Assembly: GCF_014230465.1 (NCBI RefSeq) | Contig: NZ_JAAXCY010000020.1 | Coordinates: 1-64,000 of the forward strand | Direction of reading: 5' to 3' | DNA from: Pseudomonas cremoris | GTDB lineage: Bacteria; Pseudomonadota; Gammaproteobacteria; Pseudomonadales; Pseudomonadaceae | DNA: 64,000 nt | Part shown: positions 45,114 through 53,765 of the stretch, piece by piece | How positions within the stretch are numbered: the first letter of the stretch is position 1 | Layout: each line of letters opens with the position of its first letter | Position numbers and translations under genes: made by a program | The notes under the pieces: generated by a model | The model's database searches: none | What the model was told of the DNA's origin: nothing | The model's input: only the letters and a program-made list of their open reading frames with translations

Positions 45114-46543
45114 GAGTGAATTTGGCAAGCGTCGTCGCGATCCTGTTCGGCCTGCTGTTTGGTGCGCTGGCCCTATTGCTGTCACCGGCCAAGGCGTTCC
45201 TTGCCGTGATCGGCCTGGCGGGGGCGGTGACTATTCTGCGCTTTCCGTTCTGGGGCCTGTTGCTGTTTGCCGTCATGGCGACATTCATGCCGTACTCAAC
45301 GGTCAACCTGGGTATTCGTACCACGGTGAGCGAGGCGATCCTGGCCCTGACCTGGGGCGCCGTGGTGTGGCACCGGTTTTTGTCGCGTATGCCCGATGGG
45401 ACGCCGTTCGCCCGGCGCCCCACCGACCAGATGCTGTTGTGGTTGATGCTGTTCAGCGTGTTCCCCTTCATCGTCGGCCAGGTGATCACCCACGCCGACA
45501 GCAGCGGCGTGGCGAACTGGCTGCGCTGGTTGCTGAACCTGTCGGGGGTGTTCCTCGCCGCCCAGTTGTTGGTGGACCGCAAGCACCGCGAATCCCTGGT
45601 GATTGCCCTGCTGCTCGGCACCCTCGCAATGCTGGTGCTGTCGATTGCAGTGTTCGTGTACACCCGCTCGGGCGCGGGCATCGCGCCGATCCTGGGGTTG
45701 TTCAACTACGCCAACTTCGAGACCTTGAAATTCGGCCTGGAGGCGATGTCCCCGCGCATGGGCTCGCCCTGGACCCACCCCAATGCCATCGGCGGGATCA
45801 TGGCGCTGCTGTTGCCCTTGGCGTTCTGCTACGGCATGACCGAACAAGGCTGGAAACGCGCGCTGGGTTTGGGCGTGGCGTGCCTGGGGGCGGCGGCATT
45901 GCTGTTGGCCAGTAGCCGTGGTGCCATGGTCAGCCTGGCGTTGGTATTGTTGTGGATGGCCTCGCGGCGCGTGCCTTACACCGGCCGCCTGCTGATGATC
46001 GGCGCGGCGCTGACAGTGGCGCTGGTGATGGCGTACCCACCGTTGCAGGAGCGTCTGGCGACGATTTTCTCGTCGGACAACGCCAGTACCGAGGTGCGTT
46101 TCGACGAGTACCGCATGTTCCCCCAAGCGGTGGCGGCGTATCCGCTGGGCATCGGCTTCAAGGTCGACCCACCGGTGCCGGGCACCCATCTGTTGGGGAT
46201 TTCCAACCTGTGGCTGAACTACATCTACAAGATCGGCATTGTCGGCATGCTGTTCTTCGTCGCGGTGACGGTGCGCTGGTGGCGTGAGGCGCGTCCGGAG
46301 AAAGGCCCGATCCGCCTGACCCAGGACAACGCGCTGTGGCTGGGTACCACAGCGGGGATTCTGTCGGCGCTGGTCAGTGGCCTGTTCGACCACTACTTCA
46401 GCTTTGCGGTGGTGATGGTGGCGCTGTTCTGGTTGATGGTGGGGATCAATGTGCTGGAGGCGCGGCGCTTGTTCCCGGCGCGGCTGCGCCAGGTCAAGCG
46501 CGTGGATGTGGCCGAGCCGCTGCCCGATGGCGTGCGCCACTGA
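45110..46543 (+). CDS. pslJ: PslJ: Wzy-type polysaccharide polymerase
   Basis: The 477-residue integral membrane protein has about ten hydrophobic segments and a large periplasmic loop, and the general O-antigen ligase/polymerase pattern (SSRGAMVSLALVLLWMASRR, then YPLGIGFKVD). It would join Psl repeat units in the periplasm. The start is GTG, overlapping the pslI stop by four bases (GTGA), with GGAG upstream. Confidence 0.87.
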   Translation: MRVNLASVVAILFGLLFGALALLLSPAKAFLAVIGLAGAVTILRFPFWGLLLFAVMATFMPYSTVNLGIRTTVSEAILALTWGAVVWHRFLSRMPDGTPFARRPTDQMLLWLMLFSVFPFIVGQVITHADSSGVANWLRWLLNLSGVFLAAQLLVDRKHRESLVIALLLGTLAMLVLSIAVFVYTRSGAGIAPILGLFNYANFETLKFGLEAMSPRMGSPWTHPNAIGGIMALLLPLAFCYGMTEQGWKRALGLGVACLGAAALLLASSRGAMVSLALVLLWMASRRVPYTGRLLMIGAALTVALVMAYPPLQERLATIFSSDNASTEVRFDEYRMFPQAVAAYPLGIGFKVDPPVPGTHLLGISNLWLNYIYKIGIVGMLFFVAVTVRWWREARPEKGPIRLTQDNALWLGTTAGILSALVSGLFDHYFSFAVVMVALFWLMVGINVLEARRLFPARLRQVKRVDVAEPLPDGVRH

Positions 46544-47952
46544 TGCTCGGCTCCGCCGTCTGGCTGACCCTGGCGACCCTGCTGGGCCTGTGCCTGGGCT
46601 TTGCGCGGGAATGGCTGCTGGTGGCGGCCTGGGGCGCGGGGGAGCGCAGTGATGCGTTCCTGATCGCGCTGTTCTTGCCCGAGGCGCTACGCATGTCCCT
46701 CGCTGGCGGCGTGCTGAGCGCTGCCGCATTACCGTTGTACCTGGCGCGCAAGGATGGCGAGCGGTTGGACTGGCTGGCGGTGTTGTTTCCCGCGCTAATG
46801 GTGATCGCCTTGGTCACCAGCCTGTTGTTGACGCTATTGGCGCCCTGGCTGGTGCAGTTGCTCGGCCCGGGGTTGGCCGCTTCCGCCACAGCGCTGGCGG
46901 CGAGCAACCTGCAGATCGTCGCGTGGTGCGTGCCGGGCTTGATGCTGCATGCGTTGTTCAGCATTCCGTTGCAGGCCAGTGAACGCTTTGTGCTGGCGGG
47001 GCTGGGCTCGCTGCTGTTCAACCTGCCGCCGGTGACCTACCTCGCCTTGGCCGGCACTGCGACCCAACCTCACGCGCTGGCCCTGGCCTGTCTGGCCGGC
47101 AGCCTGTTGATGCCGCTCGCGATGCTGCCGGCCGTATGGCGCCAGGGCTGGCGGCCGTGGCGTTGGCAGCTTTCATTTGCGCCCTTGCGTGAACTGGGCC
47201 AGCGCATCGGCCCGCTGTTGTTGAGCAACGGCGCCAGCCAAGGGTTGGCGTTGATCGAACGGCTGGTGGCGTCGCTACTGGGCGAAGGCGCGGTGACCTG
47301 GGTCAACCTGGCGCGCAAGCTGATGAACCTGCCGCTGATTGCCCTGATGAGCCTCAATCAAGTGCTGCTGGGCATGATGAGCCGCCGCCAGGGCGACGAG
47401 CGCCTGGCGCTGCTCAAGCGCGGCCTGGAAACCGCCAGCGTGCTGACGCTGCCCGCCGGTGTCGGCCTGGTGGCGGCAGCGCCGAGCCTGGTGGCGTTAC
47501 TGCTGCCCAAGCAATCGGCGGACTCGCCGCTCCCGCTGCTGCTGGCCTGGTTTGCCGTGCCGCTGGTATTCGGCGCCTGGAACGCACTGCTCGCGCGCTA
47601 TGCCTACGCCGCGGGCGACACGCGCCAGCCATTGCGCTGCGAACTGTTGGGTAGCCTGGTCAACGTGTTGCTGCTGGGCGCCCTGCCCTTTGTGTTCGGC
47701 CTCGCCGGCATCCCCTTGGCCGCGCTGGCCGGGGTGATCTGCACCGCACTGCTGCTGATGCACCGCCAGGCCCTGCTCGATGCGCTGCCCTGGGCGCGGC
47801 AATGGCTGCTCAGCGCCGTGCTGATGGGCTTGGCCGCGCTGGCGCTGTTTCGCATTGCAGGCGTGTGGCTGCAACTGGGGCTGAGCACCCTGGCCGGCGC
47901 CGTGGTGTTGCTGGGGATGGGGCTGTGGCTCAAGCCATGGCGCAAGGCATGA
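46543..47952 (+). CDS. pslK: PslK: Wzx/MurJ-type flippase
   Basis: This 469-residue membrane protein has about 14 hydrophobic segments and MurJ/MviN-family features (GFAREWLLVAAWGAGERSDAFLIALFLPEALRMSLAGGVLSAA; PLLLSNGASQGLALIERLVAS). It would flip lipid-linked Psl repeats. Length equals P. aeruginosa PslK. The ATG shares one base with the pslJ stop (TGATG); a longer upstream frame is a shadow of pslJ. Confidence 0.9.
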   Translation: MLGSAVWLTLATLLGLCLGFAREWLLVAAWGAGERSDAFLIALFLPEALRMSLAGGVLSAAALPLYLARKDGERLDWLAVLFPALMVIALVTSLLLTLLAPWLVQLLGPGLAASATALAASNLQIVAWCVPGLMLHALFSIPLQASERFVLAGLGSLLFNLPPVTYLALAGTATQPHALALACLAGSLLMPLAMLPAVWRQGWRPWRWQLSFAPLRELGQRIGPLLLSNGASQGLALIERLVASLLGEGAVTWVNLARKLMNLPLIALMSLNQVLLGMMSRRQGDERLALLKRGLETASVLTLPAGVGLVAAAPSLVALLLPKQSADSPLPLLLAWFAVPLVFGAWNALLARYAYAAGDTRQPLRCELLGSLVNVLLLGALPFVFGLAGIPLAALAGVICTALLLMHRQALLDALPWARQWLLSAVLMGLAALALFRIAGVWLQLGLSTLAGAVVLLGMGLWLKPWRKA

Positions 47953-47974
47953 ACATTCGATCGGGAGCACGCAG

Positions 47975-49018
47975 GTGAAAAATCGCTGGATTCAAATGGA
48001 CATTGCCAAAGGCATCGGCATCCTGGTGATCGTGTATGCCCACAGCTGGTTCGTGGCCACGTCACGGGAGCTGATGTACCCGATCCTGGCCTCGTTCGTG
48101 TTGCCGTTGTTCTTCTTTCTGTCCGGCGTGCTGTTCAAGCCGGAGCAACCCTTCGGCGAGATGGCGATACGCAAGGCCGACGGCCTGCTCAAGCCGTTTT
48201 TCTTCACCATGCTGGTCTACGTGATCGTGCGCGACGTGCTACGCGGCCAACCATTGCTGCCGGACATCGGCGGCGTGCTGTACGCCTCGGTGGACACCAT
48301 TCCGTGGCAGGCGCTGTGGTTCCTGCCGCACTTCTGGGTGGTGATCCTGTTCAGTTGGGCGGTACTGCGGCTGATCCAACGCCTGCCGCTGGCGGTAAAT
48401 TGCGCGCTGATGGCGCTGATGCTGCTGATCGGCACCTGGATACTGCCGCTGTTCTGGCAGTTGCCGGTGACTTTCGGCGGGCAGACTTGGGTGCTGCCGG
48501 GCCTGCCGTTCAGCATCGATATCACCCTGATCAGCAGCGCCTGTTTCATCATGGGCTACCTGCTGCGGGACTGGTTGCGCCGGCATGAAGGTTCGCTGCT
48601 GACCTTGCTGGTTGCAGCGGCGCTGTTTGCAGCCGTGTTCCTCTGGCGAGGCGACACCATGGACCTGGCGCAACGACGCTACGATCACTGGGTGTGGACC
48701 AGCCTGCTGGCAGTGATTGGCGTGTACGTGTGCTGGGCGTTGGCGCGGGTAGTCATGGTATCGGGGCTGCTGACGCGAGCGATGACCTACGTGGGCCAGT
48801 CCACCTTGATCCTGTTGATCTTCCATGGCGAAATCCAGCACAAGACCTTTGATCTGATGGAGCGCGTGGGGCTGCATCCGTTTGTGGCGGCGTGCGTTGG
48901 GCTGGTCGTGGCGGTGGTAGTGCCGTTGTTGATCGGGGAAGTGATCAAGCGTGTGGCGTTCTTGCGGTTTTTCTACTTTCCGTTTCCGGTGCGCAAACAA
49001 TCTGAAGCACGCCGCTGA
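47975..49018 (+). CDS. pslL: PslL: membrane acyltransferase
   Basis: The 347-residue protein of the acyltransferase 3 family has about ten membrane segments and the opening pattern WIQMDIAKGIGILVIVYAHS, with the His of the family's active site, then FFFLSGVLF. It would acylate Psl or its precursors. The start is GTG with GGGAGCAC upstream. It is the last gene of the operon; pslM, pslN and pslO of P. aeruginosa are not present behind it. A REPIN follows. Confidence 0.88.
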   Translation: MKNRWIQMDIAKGIGILVIVYAHSWFVATSRELMYPILASFVLPLFFFLSGVLFKPEQPFGEMAIRKADGLLKPFFFTMLVYVIVRDVLRGQPLLPDIGGVLYASVDTIPWQALWFLPHFWVVILFSWAVLRLIQRLPLAVNCALMALMLLIGTWILPLFWQLPVTFGGQTWVLPGLPFSIDITLISSACFIMGYLLRDWLRRHEGSLLTLLVAAALFAAVFLWRGDTMDLAQRRYDHWVWTSLLAVIGVYVCWALARVVMVSGLLTRAMTYVGQSTLILLIFHGEIQHKTFDLMERVGLHPFVAACVGLVVAVVVPLLIGEVIKRVAFLRFFYFPFPVRKQSEARR

Positions 49019-49025
49019 ACCCGAT

Positions 49026-49128
49026 GTGGGAGCGGGCTTGTGTGGGAGCGGGCTTGCTCGCGAACGCGGTGGATCAGTCAGCACATCGTTTGCTGACACA
49101 CCGCTTTCGCGAGCAAGCCCGCTCCCAC
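49026..49128. repeat. REPIN with an extra truncated REP copy
   Basis: A full doublet (49042-49128) with the same GTGGGAGCGGGCTTGCTCGCG arms as the one at 28261 is preceded directly by a 16-base partial copy (from 49026), a sign of tandem slippage or insertion. It sits between the convergent pslL and DUF4174 genes and could terminate both. Confidence 0.85.
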
Positions 49129-49160
49129 ATTTGGATGTGTGCCAGGCTCGTTTATGTATT

Positions 49161-49742
49161 TCAGTCGTCGAGTTGCTGAGCAGGCTGCTTGCCCGCCTTG
49201 ACCGGTTTGGCAGGCTTTCCGCCCTTGGCCGGGGCGGCCGCTGCAGGCTCAGGCTCAGCCGGCGCGGCGAGGTCTTTTTCAGCCTGGGGCATCTGGTCAA
49301 TGGCGCTGAAGAATTCCTTCAAGTCGAGGGTATCCGGCGGTACGGTCTTCTCGACTTTCTTCTCGCCATCCTTGCCCACCAGGATCACCTTGGTGCCGCT
49401 GCCAGCGCCGAGCTTGAGGGCGCGGATCAGTGCGTTGGTTTCTGGCGGGGTGAGCTTCTTGGCGTCTTTGGGGTCCTTGGCGAACTTCTCGCCTTCGGCA
49501 CCGATGCTGCCAAACGACACGGTGTAGAACACCATGTTGCGCTCTTCGAAGGACTGCTTGGTGGCAGGGTCTTCCAGTTGCTTCTTCAGGGTGGCCAACG
49601 TGGGGTTGCCGGAGTCGAGTTCCACCACTACCAGCGGACGGGCTTTGCCCAGGTCCTGCTTGAGTGGGTTGATATCATCCGCGGCCAGCAACGGCCCCGT
49701 AAAAGCCATCAAGGTTGCCAGGGTCAGCGACCGGATGAGCAT
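49161..49742 (-). CDS. Periplasmic DUF4174-type protein
   Basis: The 193-residue protein has a Sec signal peptide (MLIRSLTLATLMAFTGPLLA) and a thioredoxin-like DUF4174 pattern (NPLKQDLGKARPLVVVELDSGNPTLATLKKQLEDP; KVILVGKDGEKKVEK). A low-complexity Ala/Pro/Lys tail follows (residues 158-190). The active-site CxxC of thioredoxins is absent. Its function is unknown. The ATG at 49742 has a perfect AAGGAGGTG site; the longer frame was rejected. Confidence 0.75.
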   Translation of the reverse strand: MLIRSLTLATLMAFTGPLLAADDINPLKQDLGKARPLVVVELDSGNPTLATLKKQLEDPATKQSFEERNMVFYTVSFGSIGAEGEKFAKDPKDAKKLTPPETNALIRALKLGAGSGTKVILVGKDGEKKVEKTVPPDTLDLKEFFSAIDQMPQAEKDLAAPAEPEPAAAAPAKGGKPAKPVKAGKQPAQQLDD

Positions 49743-49907
49743 GCGCACCTCCTTTGAATTCCATGCAGGGTTCTTGAGTTTCATGTCTGCGACAGTCAAA
49801 TTCAAGGATGATTCCTACAGCGGTTTAAGAAAGCGTAGGTCAGGACGCCCGCTACGCAAGGGGTTGGTCGGGGTCTGGGGTCATTGTTTCCACTGATTGC
49901 AGAAACA

Positions 49908-50540
49908 TCATGAGACCTTCCAGTCCGGCCAATGCCGTGCAAACACGGGGGCTACGACGGGGTCGATATCCACCTGCGCCAGCGTCTGTGTAAAGCCCGG
50001 CGCCAGCCCGCTCAACGCCTCGCGCGCCTCATCCCAACGCGACACCGCCGCCGCCATCAGGCCCAGTGCATTCGGCGCGCCATTGGGTGCAAACAGCTGC
50101 TCGGCGAACTGGTCGGCAAACACCACCCAGGCCTGGTGCAGATAGCGTCGGGTGCCGGTGACCAATTGCGCCTGCACCGTCTCATTGACGTTGCCCAGCC
50201 AGCGTTGCGGGTAGTCGATGATGCCGATGGCCGAGTAGCAATTGGCTGCGATGTACACCATGCCGCGAATGATCTGTGCGCGGTTGCCGGCCAGCAGGTC
50301 CGAGGCGGGAAATTCCAGGCCGAGGTGAATGAGGATCGCCGCGCTTTCGGTCAGCACCTGGCCATCGGGGGTCAGCAGGGTGGGCACTTGTTTGAGGGGG
50401 TTGATGCGCGCCAATTCATCGCTGCCCTCGCCCTCGGCCCATGAAGCGGCATCTATCCGTCGCCACGGTACCGCGCAACGCTGCAGGGCGATTTCGATCA
50501 TGCAGGAGCCAGAATCGTCGATGCCGTAGAGCGTATACAT
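49908..50540 (-). CDS. Glutathione S-transferase-like protein
   Basis: This 210-residue cytosolic GST has an N-terminal thioredoxin-fold (YTLYGIDDSGSCMIEIALQRCAVPWRRID) with the cis-Pro region NPLKQVPTLLTPDGQVLTESAAILIHL and a helical C-terminal domain. The Ser in DSGSC is the likely catalytic residue. The substrate is unknown. The ATG follows AGGAGG. The GNAT gene lies 12 bases upstream on the same strand. Confidence 0.87.
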   Translation of the reverse strand: MYTLYGIDDSGSCMIEIALQRCAVPWRRIDAASWAEGEGSDELARINPLKQVPTLLTPDGQVLTESAAILIHLGLEFPASDLLAGNRAQIIRGMVYIAANCYSAIGIIDYPQRWLGNVNETVQAQLVTGTRRYLHQAWVVFADQFAEQLFAPNGAPNALGLMAAAVSRWDEAREALSGLAPGFTQTLAQVDIDPVVAPVFARHWPDWKVS

Positions 50541-50552
50541 GGGCCCTTCCTC

Positions 50553-51131
50553 CTAGCGTTGCAGTTTGGCCTGTAGGCCGGCCTTCACCTGCGGCCATTC
50601 TGAATCGATGATGCTAAAGCGCACCGAGTTGCGCTTGCGACCGTCGGGCATGATGCGCTCGTGACGCACGATGCCTTCTTGCACGGCGCCGAGACGCAGG
50701 ATCGCGGCGCGGGATTTTTCATTGAGTTCGTCAGTGGTGAATTGCACGCGCACGCAGTCGAGCACTTCGAAAGCGTAGGTCAGCAACAGCAGCTTGGCTT
50801 CGGTGTTGATCGCGCTTTTTTGCGTGGATTGCGCCAGCCAGGTGTGACCGATCTCCAGCTTGCGATTAACCCGGTCGACTTTCCAGAACCGCGTGCTGCC
50901 GACCACCTGGCCGGTGTCGCGACGCACGAGCGTAAACGGGATGACCGTGCCCGCATCCCGTCCGGCCAGGGCGGTGTCGATGTATTTATCGACGGTGTCC
51001 GGGCCCGGTACGTTGGTGACCTTGAGGTTCCACAGTTCGCCATCGGCCGCGGCGTCGAGCAAGGCGGCCCTGTGTTCACGTTGCAGGGGTAGCAGTTGAA
51101 CCGTGGTGCCGGTCAGGGTGATCTCAGTCAT
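50553..51131 (-). CDS. GNAT family N-acetyltransferase (RimJ/RimL type)
   Basis: The 192-residue protein has the GNAT fold: VQLLPLQREHRAALLDAAADGELWNL at the start, FTLVRRDTGQVVGSTRFWKVDR, then LEIGHTWLAQSTQKSAINTEAKLLLLTYAFEVLDCVRVQFTTDELNEKSRAAILRLGAVQEG. The last part is typical of RimJ/L-like acetyltransferases that modify protein N-termini or small molecules. The ATG at 51131 was chosen over a frame extending into polB. It is probably co-transcribed with the GST gene. Confidence 0.85.
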   Translation of the reverse strand: MTEITLTGTTVQLLPLQREHRAALLDAAADGELWNLKVTNVPGPDTVDKYIDTALAGRDAGTVIPFTLVRRDTGQVVGSTRFWKVDRVNRKLEIGHTWLAQSTQKSAINTEAKLLLLTYAFEVLDCVRVQFTTDELNEKSRAAILRLGAVQEGIVRHERIMPDGRKRNSVRFSIIDSEWPQVKAGLQAKLQR

Positions 51132-51201
51132 GGGGGGCTGCGCCGTGGGGTGGTCGTCAGGCACAGAGAGTGCAGGCTCGCACCCAGACGAATCAAGCGT
51201 T

Positions 51202-53559
51202 TTAAAACAGCCCCATCTGCCCGCCCACCAGGGTGCTGAAATCGTCATCCACGAACGGCAGGATCGCGTCGGCCACCGGTTGCAATTGGCGGGTGACGTA
51301 GTGGTCGTAGTCGATGGGCGCTTGGCGCACTTCCAGCGGTTCCGGGCCGTTGACACTGATCACGTAGCTGATCCAGCCACCGCGCTGGTACTGGCGCGGG
51401 CGGCCCAGGCGATCGTTGTAGTCGTCGGCCAGGCGCGCGGCGCGCACGTGGGGCGGTACGTTGCGCTCGTAGTCGTCCAAACGGCGGCGCAGGCGCTTGC
51501 GGTAGATCAGCAATTCGTCGAACTCGCCACTCACCGTGCGGCGCACGTAGTCGCGGATATAGTCCTGGTGCGGTTGGCGATGGAAGATGCGCTGGTACAG
51601 CTCCTGTTGGAATCGGCGGGCCAGGGGCGACCAGTCGCTGCGCACGGTTTCCAGGCCTTTGTAGACCATTTCTTCCGTGCCATCGCTGCGCGTCACCAAG
51701 CCGGCGTAGCGTTTTTTGCTGCCCTCCTCTGCGCCGCGAATGGTCGGCATCAGGAAGCGGCTGAAGTGGGTTTCGTATTGCAGTTCCAGCGCACTTTGCA
51801 GGCCGAATTCGGTGTGCAGATGCTCGCGCCACCAGTCGTTGACGTGCTGCACCAACGCCTGGCCGATGCGGCTGGCGTCCTCCTGGGAATGCGCGCCGCC
51901 AAGCCAGACGAAGGTGGAGTCGGTGTCGCCGTAGATCACCTCATAGCCCTTGGCCTCAACCAGCGCGCGGGTCTGGCGCATGATCTGGTGGCCACGCATC
52001 GTGATCGATGACGCCAGCCGCGTATCGAAGAAGCGGCAACCGCTGGAGCCGAGCACACCGTAGAAGGCGTTCATGATGATCTTAAGGGCTTGGGAGAGCG
52101 GCGCGTTGTGCTCGCGCTTGGCCTCTTCGCGGCCTTCGGAAACCCGCGCGACAATCGACGGCAAGCAATGCCGGGTACGCGAAAACCGTGCGCCACGAAA
52201 GCCTTCCACCGACTCGCTGTCATCGGGGTGCTTGAGGCCTTCGATCAGGCCCACCGGGTCGATGAGGAAGCTGCGAATGATCGACGGGTAGAGGCTTTTG
52301 TAATCCAGCACCAGCACCGACTCGTAGAGGCCGGGGCGCGAGTCCATGACAAAACCGCCGGGGCTGGCCTGGGGCGGCTTGTCTCCCAGGTTCGGCGCGA
52401 CGAAGCCCTGGCGGTGCATCAGCGGCATATACAGGTGAGTGAATGCTGCTACGGAACCGCCGTTGCGATCCGCCGGCAGCCCGGTGACGCTGGCCCGTTC
52501 CAGCAGGAACTTGAGCAGCTCGGTCTTGGCAAAAATCCGCGTGACCAGCTCGCAGTCCTTGAGGTTGTAGCGCGCCAGGGCGGGCTTGTCCTCGGCGAAC
52601 ATGCGGTTGATTTCGTCCATGCGCTGGTACGGCGTGGAGATGTCCTTGCCTTCGCCCAGCAGGGTTTGCGCGACGTTTTCCAGGCTGAAGGATTCGAAAC
52701 TCCAGGTGGCCGAACGCAGGGCTTCGATACCGTCGATGATCAAGCGCCCTGCCGCGGCGGCGAAGTAGTGATTACGGCTGCCGTGTTCGCGCCAGGTCAT
52801 GGCTTCGCCGCCACGACCCAGTATCAGTGGCACGTTGAGGCGCTGGGCATGTTCGTGGAGTACACGCAGGTCAAACTGCACGACGTTCCAGCCGATGATC
52901 GCGTCGGGGTCAAAGGTGGCAACCCACTGGTTGAGGCGTTCGAGCAGTTGGGCGCGGGTGTCGCAGTAGTCGAGCTTGAAGTCGACGGCGCAGGGTTTGT
53001 TCGGCGGGCCGAGCATGTACACCTGGCGCTCGCCGCAGCCTTCAAGGGCGATGGAATACAGGTCGCCCTGGGCGGTGGTCTCGATGTCGAGGGACACCAG
53101 TTTCAGCGGCGGGCGGTATTCGGGCGCGGGTTTCATCTGCGCCTCCACCAGTGTGCCGTCGGCGTCCGGGGTGCCGCCGAACCATACGGGGGCGGTGATA
53201 AAGCGCTCCATCATGTAGCGCTCCGGCGGGCGCACATCGCCTTCGTAGACATCCACGCCGGCAGCGCGCAGGCGTTTTTCCACGTCCATCAACTGGCGGT
53301 GCTGTCGGGTATAAAGACCCAGGACGGGACGGTGATGGAAATCGCAGAGCTGCAACGGGCGCAGTTCGATATCGCGCTCGCCCTTGAGCAACCAGTCCAA
53401 TGGCTTGCGGTGGGCCTCGGGGATAAACACCACGGAGGTCTGCATGGGGAGGCGGATAAACCGGGGGCCGTGGTCGGTCGCCAGCCAGAAGCTGACCTCC
53501 GTGCCCGACGGGGTGTCGCGCCAATGCCGGGTCAGGACAAAACCCTGCTGTAAATCCAC
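51202..53559 (-). CDS. polB: DNA polymerase II (family B)
   Basis: This 785-residue family B polymerase has exonuclease motif I LDIETT (residues 157-162), polymerase motif [10 protein letters not shown] (419-427), motif B-like [13 protein letters not shown] and motif C YGDTDS (543-548). It takes part in repair and translesion synthesis and is LexA-controlled in E. coli; no clear LexA box was found upstream here. The start is GTG with GAGGTG upstream. GNAT and GST genes follow on the same strand. Confidence 0.95.
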   Translation of the reverse strand: MDLQQGFVLTRHWRDTPSGTEVSFWLATDHGPRFIRLPMQTSVVFIPEAHRKPLDWLLKGERDIELRPLQLCDFHHRPVLGLYTRQHRQLMDVEKRLRAAGVDVYEGDVRPPERYMMERFITAPVWFGGTPDADGTLVEAQMKPAPEYRPPLKLVSLDIETTAQGDLYSIALEGCGERQVYMLGPPNKPCAVDFKLDYCDTRAQLLERLNQWVATFDPDAIIGWNVVQFDLRVLHEHAQRLNVPLILGRGGEAMTWREHGSRNHYFAAAAGRLIIDGIEALRSATWSFESFSLENVAQTLLGEGKDISTPYQRMDEINRMFAEDKPALARYNLKDCELVTRIFAKTELLKFLLERASVTGLPADRNGGSVAAFTHLYMPLMHRQGFVAPNLGDKPPQASPGGFVMDSRPGLYESVLVLDYKSLYPSIIRSFLIDPVGLIEGLKHPDDSESVEGFRGARFSRTRHCLPSIVARVSEGREEAKREHNAPLSQALKIIMNAFYGVLGSSGCRFFDTRLASSITMRGHQIMRQTRALVEAKGYEVIYGDTDSTFVWLGGAHSQEDASRIGQALVQHVNDWWREHLHTEFGLQSALELQYETHFSRFLMPTIRGAEEGSKKRYAGLVTRSDGTEEMVYKGLETVRSDWSPLARRFQQELYQRIFHRQPHQDYIRDYVRRTVSGEFDELLIYRKRLRRRLDDYERNVPPHVRAARLADDYNDRLGRPRQYQRGGWISYVISVNGPEPLEVRQAPIDYDHYVTRQLQPVADAILPFVDDDFSTLVGGQMGLF

Positions 53560-53657
53560 CGTACCGCACCTCAGGAATCGCTTTCAGGGCGTGATTCTAC
53601 TCGGCATCCGTGCAAAAGCGGCACGCAGACTGCAATCTCATAAATTTGTTGCAAAAC

Positions 53658-53676
53658 ATTAATCGTAATCACTATC
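53658..53676 (+). promoter_or_regulatory. Candidate Fur box before the FcuA-like receptor
   Basis: ATTAATCGTAATCACTATC matches the 19-base Fur consensus at 14 positions, about 90 bases before the receptor start at 53766. Confidence 0.55.
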
Positions 53677-53765
53677 ATTTGCGCCGGAGTCGTATCCGCG
53701 CAGCGAGGACGCGCAACGTTTGTTGCCCTATTCCTCACTTTGACGGTTCGCCGTCAGGATCGACC

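Noticed and set aside
45296..46729. 477-codon open frame on the minus strand
   Set aside because: Antisense to pslJ; Arg/Gln/His-rich translation is typical of a reverse-strand shadow of a membrane protein.
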